Origin: Mycteria americana
Taxonomy: Eukaryota > Chordata > Aves > Ciconiiformes > Ciconiidae
Direction: 5' to 3'
Assembly (NCBI RefSeq): GCF_035582795.1
Contig: NC_134368.1
Location: 28,022,501-28,086,500 of the forward strand
DNA: 64,000 nucleotides
Of this stretch, positions 49,301 through 61,300 are shown one piece after another (position 1 is the stretch's first letter; each line of letters starts with the position of its first letter). Made by a program: the position numbers and the translations under genes. The notes beneath the pieces were generated by a model. That model worked only from the letters and a program-made list of their open reading frames with translations. It was not told where the DNA came from and made no database searches.

Positions 49301-52300
49301 TCTTAAGGAAAAAACCCCAAAACATTAACACTTTGCTCTATGCCCTACTGGCCCTTCCTCTTTGCTTAAGGAGACCCGTTCCCTAGATCCAGGTGTTCTG
49401 CTATGGTAGAATAATTTCTTAATCTTTCCACTGCACAGCTGGCTCCTGTCCTTATGGTTGCAGTGGCCCCTGCTGGAGGTTTTGTTGGTTGTTTATCCTT
49501 TTTATAGCCATCCATTTGTAGAAATGTGTAAGACACAGCTGCAGTTTGAGTGAGCAATCAGTAGTAAATTAGTAGGCTTCAAGGACTGTAGCTTCGCTTT
49601 TGCAATACAGGGAATGCAAAGGTTTTATTTAATACTATGTATGGTAGGTCCTTCATGAGGTCAAGATTTGGTTATTTTATTTTAATAATCTCTTATTTCT
49701 TTATGTAGCCACGCTCCAGTCCAGCAGCTATGTTTTTCAAGGGACCAGGGAAGGTGGTAATGGTAGCTATTTGCATGTAAGTTTAAAAAAATAAATGCTT
49801 TGTTTATGCAAGTATAAATCAATTTATTGCTATTATCCTGAAAATGAGAACAGTCTGTGTATTCAAGCTAAAGCTACCTGTGTATCTGTAACTGAAGGTA
49901 ATAGATTTGTTTATTCATTGTTGATGGGAGAGAGTTTAGGTAACTACATTCATCAATATATAGAGATCAGGGATAGAATATATCTCTGATCAGAGAAGAG
50001 CAAATTTTGAAGTTGATCAGACTAAACAGTTTATTAATGTAAAAACTAAAATTTTGAAGGACATGGAGAGGCAGGCATTTCAAGTTGTCCTTTTTTCTTG
50101 CTCTTTCTTGAGAGGAAGCTTTTCATATGTTTTAAACAATCTTCCATATAACCAACAGAAATGAATTAACTTTTTCTGCTGTTACTCAGCTCTTTTCCTC
50201 TCTAACTGAAAAGGGGATATTTTAGGAGGATTTTGCCTTTCACATGTCTTACAAGTTTGAATGAAACAAAACTAAACTAATGATGCTGATTTAAAGCAAA
50301 TGAACACAGAGACTATCTGGCATGAAATACAGAATTGTGTTAAGTTTCTCTCAGGAAATGATGGCTAAAATTTACTTGCCATAAAACATGTGAATTTTTA
50401 AAATACATTTGATTTTATAAAAGGTATTTATTTGCTAAGACACTATTGCTGTAAGGGAGGAAAATAGAAACATAGGGAAAATGCTTTTTTGGCACAGGAA
50501 ACAACATTTTGAGCAGGAAATAACTCCTTGAGTTTTCCTACAAAACTATATGCTTTTTGCCTGGGGGGAAAACACCACAAAGCTTGTTTGACTGAAAACC
50601 TCCCTCTTTCTTTATTGAGTATTCTGATAGTAACTATTCAGAGCTTTCTACGTTAAAAATGTATAAGAACTGCTAGTATGGATGTTTCTAGTGAGAAAAA
50701 CAAAAGGAAAAAGGGGGGGATGTTGTATGGTCACTTCCACCTCCTTCACTTTCTTACAATGATCTAGAGAAAACAGACCTTTCCTCCTGCTTTGTAAATT
50801 GGGCATTGCTATAAACATTACACTTTCTTCACTTCATAAATACCTTTTGGATGATTAGGAACTTTTATAGATGAATGCCTGGCAGCCAGGCCAGCAGAAG
50901 TTTGTGGAGCCTGTTGTATAGCTCAGTCATCTCTTTGTGGAGCTTTTTTAGAAGTTAAAGGATCTTGTGGCCCTCAAATACCTGATGACTCTTCAGAGAT
51001 TTAAGTCAGTGCCACCATCAGTGCTCCTTTTGTTTGTGTCCCTGATCTTCTTGACATCAGCATGATTTTTAATGGCTTCTGGTTTTGGGTCAAGAAAGTC
51101 CAACCTGTCTTAACTTCTCCAGTTTGAATGATTTGGTAGGCTTTTCACAAACTTCAGGCTTCCCCGGTGAGGATTAAATGTGGTTCAATCAAAAGCAGAG
51201 TTCTTCTCTACGGATCCACGTGTGAGGGTGTAGACCAGCTGCACTGGCACACTCTGTTGTTAATAGAATTCTGTGTGTGAGGAAAAACTTTGAAGCTCTG
51301 TTAGAGAAATACAGGAAGGTAATGTTTTTTATCAGAAAGGGAATGATCTATTACTAGCAAAACATTCTTCAGGGCCTGGCACTGTTGAAGTGATTTCATT
51401 GTTGTGCTAATGCTTTATCTTTTTAAACAATACAAAGTTTGCGCAGTATGTAATATTTTTTAAAAATACTGGTGGTCAAGGATGTTAGTAATGTTACTGC
51501 TTCTTTGGAAACAGACGTGATAAAATGTGTTTAGTTCTCAAATCTAGATCCTAAATAGAAGATTTTTTCCATAGATTCATAATGGATCTGAATATTTTCA
51601 GTTTGATTTTTTTAATTTTGACATTTATTTTTTTACTGTCCTTTCTTCAAAAGCCTAAATATTTTATGTAGGTAGACAGGGATAGTTGTGTAAATCAGAC
51701 CAGGTCCTTCTAGACCATTATCTTATGCTGTAAGGTAGAGTATAAAAAGTGAGCAATCACATGATGGTACAATTCCCTATATATATATTTCTCAATTCCC
51801 TGTAATTCCTGTTCCCCATATACATCTTGGGGTTTTGAGGTGGTTATCTTTGAAACAAATTTGGAGTGATAAATATGTAAAAGCAAGTATTAATGCCCTT
51901 TATTTTTTTCACATTTACGGTTCAGTCAGGATAGATTTATTTGAATTTTTTAAAATTGTAATTTAAATTGTTAAGTTAGGAACCTTGATTTGAATAATTG
52001 ATTTTAATCTACTTTTGCATTTATGTATTTTTTTTTCCCAGATAAAGGCTGATTCTGTTATGTATCAGTACATTTTAAAGTTACCAATTAAATTTAGACT
52101 TTACACTAAAATTGACAAGACTTCTAACAGCAAGGAAGATGTATATCTGTTTCAACACTTGTTTTTTTCCATTTTGTTGGTGAATGTCTGCCTCCTATGG
52201 GGACTTTGGAATACAATTATAAACAGTTGTGTTGAATGAAACTGCTTATTTTTTAGGTGCGGAAGACAGGCTTATTAGAAAATGCTGTATAGTAGTAGGT

Positions 52301-55300
52301 TTAATAAGCAAGAGAATTGTACCTAGTGAATAAAATAATTTTTTTGTTATTTCTTGGCATGATGTCCAAAACATTACAATAGATCTTTTTCAGACTTTAC
52401 CTAGCTTTGGTTTAAGTTCTGTTAAGATTTCCTACTATTTCAGGTCCATGCAGATAGAAATGAGGTAGCTAAATCAGTCAGTTGAGTTCATTTCAGTACA
52501 ATAGAGAAAATACTTTCTGAATTGGTGGTCACTGATGTAAAAGATAACTTTGTTTCAAACTGATTCAGAGTATTTTAGCTGCTTCCTCAGAATCTGCTGG
52601 TTTTGGATTATTTTTCCTCTGCTGTTTAAAGTCTTTGTAGTATTTCTTCAACAGAATTTAGGCTTTCATAGGGCTTACTATTTCAAATGCAGTGGTGAAT
52701 TTGTTTCTTAAAGCTGTTGTAGTTTAACCCCAGCCAGCAACTAAGCACCACACAGCCGCTTGCTCACTCCCTCCTGATGGGATGGGGGAGAGAATTGGAA
52801 GGGTAAAAGTGAGAAAACTCGTGGGTTGAGATAAAGACAGTTTAATAGGGAAAGCAAAAGCCGTGCGCACAAGCAAAGCAAAACAAGGAATTCATTCACT
52901 CCTTCCCATGGGCAGGCAGGTGTTCAGCCTTCTCCAGGAAAGCAGGGCTCCATCATGCGTAACGCTTACTTGGGAAGACAAACGCCATCACTCCGAACGT
53001 CCCCCCCCTTTCTTCTTGTTCCCCAGCTTTATAGGCTGAGCATGATGCCATATGGTATGGAATAGCCCTTTGGCCAGTTTGGATCAACTATCTTGGCTGT
53101 GTCCCCTCCCAACTTCTTCCGTACCTGGCAGAGCATGGGAAGCTGAAAAGTCCTTGACTAGTGCAAACGTTACTTAGCAACAACTAAAACATCTCTGTAT
53201 TATCAACACTGTTTTCAGCACAAGTCTAAAACATAGCCCCATACTATCTACTATAAAGAAAATTAACTCTATCTCAGCTGAAACCAGGACAAAGTAATAT
53301 GTATTTTACTTGCAGTAAAAACCTGACTTCCCCCCTCCCCGCCCCCCCCAACTGACTTTTATCTATTGTCTTATATTGATGTGAACATCTAGTCAGAGAG
53401 GAAACACCAAATAGCCTTGATGGCTCTGTAGACTCACTAGTTTTTTTTGTAATTACTTCCCGTGTAGCACTCTTCATCTTTCTATCCTATGTTTCAACTT
53501 ACGGGACATCATTAACAGATTGATTTTGTTGGGCCTGACATTTGAAAATCTTAGTGTGGTTTCTTTTTAGATTTCTAGGATGTCAAATCCCCCCACAAAT
53601 TTGGAATTTGTAGGGGTGAAATAAAATATCAGCTGAGTGCCTATTGTATCATCTGAACAGGTGGGGGCCCCACAACTGAATTGTGCCTTCAGATAAGCTG
53701 TCAACTCCATTAATACAACATTGAGAAGAAAATACAAAAGTCAAGAGACTGTGCTCATGAATCCCACTGGAATTTCTTTAATTTTCTTTCTATGCTAAAG
53801 ATGCACTATGCTGTGAGTTGGAAGAACTTGTAATTAACACAGGGAATTTAAATTATAGTTTAGTGTTACAACAGTCTTCCTTTCTTCTTGGGTTATCCAC
53901 TAACTTACGCATTTTTTTACTTTCCACCTATAAATTATGGTGGTGCTTCACCATCTCATGAGGTAATGAGACTAAATTAAAAATTGTAAAGCATGTTCAG
54001 GTCCTTGGATGGAAGGAGGTATAGAAAACAGTGCTACCTCTTGCTTGAAGAAGTGGATGTACTCACACAGAAATTCTTTGAGGGTGACCTTGGAAATGAA
54101 TGTTATTTAATCAACTATATAATTTGGTGTATGGCAAGGGGATGGACTTGTGCTTCCTCTAACTTAAATATAATTTCTTGGCATGTGGTTGTTCAGAAAT
54201 GCAACTACAAGATGTTTTAATACTTACTTATAACACTTAATTTCATTTGAATACTTTTAGAAATTGCCAATAAGCTAAACTCCAATATATTAAAAAAGAG
54301 AGAGGAGAATGTTATAATCCTCTAGTCTGATTTTCTTTGCAAAATGATTGTAACAATTAACCTACTGATTCTAATAATGAATGTTTGAAGTGAGAATGTA
54401 GACTTGGATTTTAGTGCTAATAGTTACCTTTCTCAGTACAACATAACACAATGCTTACTCCACTGAGCTCGTAACCTAAAAAAAGACTTGACAAGTCATG
54501 CTGGACATCTTGATCGAAAAGTTCTGTAGATAATTTTTACAGTGTAATCAAATGACAGCCTTGTCTTTCTGTCTGTTGTCTTCTGTTTGTATCCTACTGG
54601 GAATTGCCCAATCTGAGATTGAAGTGGGGAACCTTGCACTCCAGTATTAGGAGTGGGATGTATAGGAGGCAAAGGATTGGAGAAAGAGAAAAGGAATTTG
54701 TAAGGCTTGTATTCTCCTGCTGGTGGGCAATTAGTTGTTCTGAGTAGTGAATGTGATGGTGGTTTTCAGGAAGTGTAACTTATTCAGGACTGCTTAGAAG
54801 TTAACGATTTTGGAAAAATAAATTGTATATCTTTACATATCAAGTTAGCTGAAATGGCATTTTAACAGTAATCATGCAGAAAATGTGTATGCCTTATCTG
54901 CCTGTACAGGTCTCTAATGATTAAACTGATACTTGGTTTCACCACTTGCTGGCAGGTATGCATGATTATACAGCACTTGTGGTTTTGCTGAAAGTATTAA
55001 AGACCAAATATTCTGTTGTTCTTTAGCTTATTTCTTCTCTTTGTTTTCAGAAATGGGTTGAATTTTTTCTTTAAGCTACTTGCTTGGGTTTACACGGGTT
55101 CTGCAAGTATGTTTTCAGAAGCCATACATTCTTTAGCAGACACATGTAACCAGGTGAGTATTTTTTCCATTCCGCTTAAGTTAGCGCTTGTAATAATTTT
55201 TCAGGAATAAAGACAGATACTTATATTAGTTGTATTACACTTGAAAGCAATAATTCAATCTACTAGTGTTCCTTAGTTTGCCTATACTATCTAAATAGTA

Positions 55301-58300
55301 AACACCTGAGAAATGCAAACAGTATTTTATTTAAGAGGACTAGAGCGCATGGCAAAATACTTTGATTTTCTTTACGAAGTTTGCTCATAGATAACGTTGG
55401 CATTGTAGAGAAGCCTAGAAATTCCAAGTTTTTTAGCCACAACTGTTATTAAAAATTACTCTCAGATTGTGCTGTGGTGTGTATTTACAGTGCTCTTCCT
55501 GTTCAATGCCTATTTTCTATGGTTTACATGCTTCCTAGAATTCATAGTAATATATTCTAGGAGGAAAAAAGTTAGTACTTAATGTAATGACCATTTAAAT
55601 AATTTTGAGGCAAAACAGTCTTAAAAGTGTTTTTTTTAAATAAACAGTTTCATCTGGGAGAGGGTGTTTTTGTGTTTTGTTTTATTATTAAATAATTTCT
55701 GGTTTCAGTCATTCATATTACAAAGCCTGCCCGGAGTGTGACAAGCTCTGTGTGCATGCAGTGGGAGGAAAGTGTACTCTTTTCTGTGTGAGTGTGTAGT
55801 ATACATGTATATTTTTTAGCTTCCCAGAGACAAAAGCGAATCTCACTTGCAAAGTAATGTTATTGTTATATACAGTTTTTATCAAACTGGAGGCAGATGA
55901 GGGCATGTTTTGTCAGAAATTCACATCGCTTTAGAAATATTGCTAAGCCCAGAACTTTTTCTGCTGTTCCCCAGTCTAAGTGCAAAGCTGTTGTTACTCT
56001 GTTGCAAATTTACTTGCCAAAACTAGTGGTTTCAACTAGTGATTTTTGCAGGTTTATCTAGTTGCTCTTTTTTTTTTTTTAACTGGCCTAGTCTAAAAGC
56101 CTTAAATGCAGAAGGAATCTAGAAAGTCACCTGTAATTATAAATAAAATCTATTTGAATGGTGTTTGAACTAGTATTTCTGTTCATATAATACTCTTTGT
56201 AATACATCTACATTATTTTAAACTGCCTGCCCTAATTACTTCTGTTCTTCTTTTCTAAACTTATTTTTTCATATAATTGATGGTTCTGTACTTCAGTTGC
56301 AATTTATTTTCCCTATAACTATCGTGATGAAAGTGCACCAAAAAAGGTTAAATGGGTTATAATATTAGTCAAACATACAAACATTAGGAAATAAGTCCCA
56401 GGACAGGCTTAATTTTGTTTGTCACAATGCGTATGCATAATGTGACCAGCCTTATCTTTAGGAAGTGGTGTCAGAACAAAATCTCAGTAATTAGAGTAGT
56501 TACATTCTCGTTCCTCTCTGCCTTGCTCCCTGCCCCTCCTGGACAAGAACAATGTATTGGTCATCTTAAAGTATTATTGAGTGCCTGTCCAGATAATAAA
56601 AAAATTAAAATTGGGTGTTTTTTTAATTTGTATTAATGTAAGAATGAGACAAGTCAGAATGTAGATTCTTAAGTTTTTTTAGAAATGAGTTGAAAGAGGA
56701 GAGTTGTAGTAAGCAGAACTATACTCAGCTACTGCATGGATTGTAAGTGGGACTTGAAACTAAGATGATGTACAAAGTATACCTCTTTCTTATTTTGGTT
56801 AAATGTTAACTTGACTTTGCTTTTCCTGTCAGTTATTGTAATAGAATGACTTTGTTGCTTAGTCATTTCTTGGTAGAATAATGATGAGAATTTGAGCACC
56901 TTGGTTTCTTTTTCTATTCCTAGACTGCCTTAGCAGCCTCTCACAGCACAAGTAGCCACATACCTGGCACATTTACTTTGATAGGGTGGTGTGGCAGACT
57001 CAGAGCTGGGCATGTAATGTTAGTGTGCAGGGACAAAAATTAATGTTTTTTCCACTATTTTCTTTAGTATGCTTGAGGCATACATGATAAGACCTTGAAA
57101 TTTCCCCTTCTCCCAGTGTAGAAAGAGTCTTTCTTGTTGCAGTTTTTGATATAGCAAGGCTTTGGAAACAAAAAAAAGTACTTAAAGATGAGTGGCTGAA
57201 ACCCTCCTGCAGCTCAAGCAAGAGGAGTCCTTGGATAGCTTGTGACTCATAAAATGCAACAATCTTGTGCTTCTCCAAATTTGAGGAATGTATGGAACAT
57301 TAGAGCAGACTTAATATCTTGAAAAGCATTTTAATATAATTTTGACTGCCTTTTTGCTTCAGTTGTACCTAGTATGCTTCTCTGTCCAGAAAGACTGAGT
57401 TGAGGACTCAGGTTTTGTTTGCTATTTTTCTGTAAATGGTTTTATACAAGCTTGCAGCTGTTCCAGATGTAAAGTGAAGGCAGGGGTGCTACTAACTCGC
57501 TGATAACACTTTAAGAAATTTATGGGGAGGCAGCCTTAAAGTGTGTGATTTTCGTTTGGCCAAGTGTGTCGATTTATAGGTGAACCTAGTTTGATAGTGG
57601 TATTATCTACCACTTACATGTGGAAGAGCTATTCTGGTTTTTAAACGTGAAAGTTAAATGTTCCACTGGAAATACAGGGGGGCGGGGGGTTTGCTCAAAT
57701 ATTTGAGTATGTGGTTTTGGGAAGAGCACAGGAGAAACCTTGCTGCCTCAAAGCAGCTTGCTGCTGTGAAGGCTAAAGTGTCTAAATTTTAATACTTGTT
57801 ATTATGTTTCAGTAATTCATAGTCCTAAAACAAAGCACGTGCTTTGCAAAATTGAGGTCTAGATTTATAACTTACTGCATCAATAGTTTAATACATGCCA
57901 AATTAAATATATCTCAAATAGGCCATGTAGATAGCAAGAGGTTTTTATTTCTTCCTTCAAAATAATTTTTTTCTTTAATTTGGAGAATACAAAGTTCACT
58001 ACTGAAAGAAGCCCCAGTGTAAAATTACTGCTTTAAATGTAGTATGCCATCACCATAGTTTCTGTATAATTTCTCTTCAAGAGGGATTTATTTAAATAGC
58101 TTTGTTCCCTGAACAACTTCATTCCTTCACATTGAAGCAGAGCAACAACACTTGTGATTGCACGTAATGTTCACTTTCAGTCGCAATTCTAAAATTATAA
58201 TTAACAGTAATTATATATATACACACACTATATAATTACCTATATATTATAGATACAGGTATAATTAACAATTTTTTGAGGGTGGTAGATTTAGATGACA

Positions 58301-61300
58301 AATTTTGAGGATTATATTCCAGCTCTAATAAAATATCAGTAATAAAGCATATGTGCAGATCAGCAAATTGCATCTGCCTTTATCTTTCAAGTTCAGTTGA
58401 TATAGAATGTTTCTAATTTTTTTTGTTTAACAAAGTTTTTTTTCTTTTGTCCTACATAGGCATTGCTAGCTTTGGGCATCAGTCAGTCTGCAAGGACGCC
58501 TGACCCTAGTCACCCGTAAGTTTTTTGAGTAAATAATGATTATGGTAATTATATATAGGAGTAAGATCAGTTCTTGTTTGTGCATCACCTGTTTCTTTTT
58601 AATCTGTTTCATGTCATGTCTGAAATGCATTGATTTTACAATAGACAAGAAAAGGGATTTCTTCCAAACTGCAGGAATTGTAGCTTCAGTGGCTTGATGC
58701 ATGTGTTGTTTTGGTGTGTGGTGTTTTTTTTTGTGTGTGTGTGTGGTCTGCTTTTGGATGTGTATTATTTTAATTGACATTATTTCTCTAAGTTATTCTG
58801 GGCTCTTCTGCCTCTTCTAATGGATAGATTTACTTTGTTTTTAAACACTGTTCATGTGAATGACAAGACTTTTTTAAAAATAAAAAATACTGTCCTCTTC
58901 CTATTTTCAACAGAGTGCTTTTCTGCAAAGCAGCTACTTGTATCATAAGGAGATGTGTTTGACTTAAACTATTCTTTGTTTTTATCTCAGTAATAGGGAT
59001 ATTATTGATAAGTTCTTACAACTTCATGAAAGTTAGAAGCTATATTCTCCATTGTATTTTCTTGGTGTTGACCTGCTTTACGCTTTACATGTTTGGGCAA
59101 GTCATTCATACTGTAAGCACTAGTTCAAAATACATCTAATTTACAGAATTAGTTAAGCTTTTCTTCATTAAGAGCATCAGGTAATTTGAAAAACATTTTA
59201 ATCTTAAATTTGTCTAAATATTCATTGTATCTCCTTCCCCTTTCTCACTTTTTTCCCTTCTTCAATATAGTCTTTTGTACTATTGGTTTTTAAATGTTGC
59301 TAAAGAAATGTACTGTTTGTAGTAGCAGTTAATACCAAAAAAAGGAATAAAGGTACACTTTTAATATTGCTTCAGCTCTTCCCACTGCTCTTAAAAACTG
59401 CAAGTGTTGAATGTCTGCAGTTAGCTGAACTACTTAAAGATGTCACAAATTTTATTCCCTTTAAATTAGCGTTGTAAAATACATTGACTGGCTGCCTATA
59501 AGGCTAGAGTTTTCATTTAGAAGTAGCGTTTCAATAAAATGTAAAAGTGACATGAATGTTGGTTTTAGGTTTTTTTTTTTTAGTAGTAAAATCCTTAGTC
59601 TCTGCACAAGAGCTAATACAGCTGTGTAAATAGCTTGTTTAAAAACAAATTAGAAAAAATACCTATGCTTGATGTCCTTGTGTGTACTAGGTATCCTTTT
59701 CCAGGTGGCTTTTTTTTCCCCTTGGATTACGTTGGATTTAGCAGCTTTGTCTTAAATAGATGCCTAGTCGTATGATGGTAATTTAAAACATGTAAACATT
59801 AATGGAAAAAACTTGTAGATATGTTTGCAGAGATACAGAATTTTATTTTCCTAAGTCACTTTCTTTGTTTTCATCTAGGTATGGTTTCACAAACATGCGC
59901 TATATTGCCTCCCTGATTAGTGGAGTTGGCATTTTCATGATGGGTGCAGGACTTTCTTGGTATCATGGGATCATAGGTTTACTCCACCCTCATCCTATAG
60001 AATCTCTTCTCTGGGTAAGCTAATCTTGTTTGATATTGTATCTAACACTGGTGACTTAATAGAAAGTAATGGCACAGTCTGAAATTTGCTTCCTGAGTCA
60101 GTTTGAGTCCCAACACAATTAACTCAAACCATCCTTAATGAGAATGTGTTTTAAGAAAAAGATCATGTTAAACTATAACTGATCTTATAGCAAAATGAGC
60201 TGTTCTTTAAACCCTGCATCCTCCCTTCACACCTCCCAAGAGGCCCTCCTTTCCTATTTTGCAATATATTGCATAATTCAAATATTGTTGGTTGCCTTCT
60301 GTTTAGGGACAGCTACATGGCACAGTGGGTAATGAGGTTCTGGAATGGTGCATTTGGATAGGCTATGGTGAAGAGATCTGTACAAATATGCATATAACAT
60401 AATAATTGAGACTTTTTTTTTTCATACAGGCATACTGCATTTTAGCAGGGTCACTGGTATCTGAAGGAGGTATGCAGTTTCAAGAAATATTTCTATTTAT
60501 CCGTAATCTCCAAGAGTACAATGTGGATAATTACAGTAATAATTGGTCCTTGCTTACACAGTAAAGTTTTCAGCTCTGTTGCAAATACCTGTGTTGTAAA
60601 TAAACAAAAAAAAAGAGGGAAAACTTTTGTCTTATCTGTCTATGTATATAAGTTGAAGAACACATCATTTGGAAAGTGAATGTAGAATGCCTTTTTGGTA
60701 TTAAACTATCAGTGAATATAACTGTTCCAATCTGTATGGGAGACATGCATGTAGAAAAGATGGTAGCTTTATGCTTTGTCATTATTCAAAGTATCAATAA
60801 TCAGAGCTTTCTTGATGATCTGTTGCTATGATAAAAAGAAAAGTTCCCTCTCTTCAAAATGGAAACAAGTCTTTTTGCCTCTAACCATTTTCAGCAACTA
60901 CTTTGGTGTTGTTTCAGCTACCCTTCTTGTTGCTATAAATGAAATTCGCAGGAGTGCTCGAGCCAAGGGTCTGTCATTTTATCAATATGGTATGTGTCGT
61001 TCTAGCAATAAGGTATGTGGTTATTTAAAACAGAATCTATTTACCAGTATTTGCATAATGATAGAAACAGTTTTGACTGTTTTCCCTTTCCCCTTGCTTT
61101 ATTGATCTGTTTTCTATTCTAGTAACAAATACATTTTACAAATTAGGTGAAAACCTGTTGATTTAAGTAATGCTACTTAGATATGTTTACTAAACTACTT
61201 GCATTTTTCAGGATAAATGCCCCTTTGAATTTTTCAAACATTTTGGAGAAGCTTCCATAATTGGCACAGGGCTTGTTCTGTGTTTTTATGAATGCTTTCA

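Noticed and set aside
52705-53296. Target-site duplication for LTR copy B
   Set aside because: Flanks AAAGC and AAGTA do not match; an AAAG match exists only if the canonical TG/CA ends are ignored, so no duplication is claimed.
58466-58780. A 104-codon minus-strand frame with His/Thr/Lys-rich repeats
   Set aside because: Product of the TG microsatellite and T runs in intron 10, and overlaps SLC30A9 exon 10 on the other strand.
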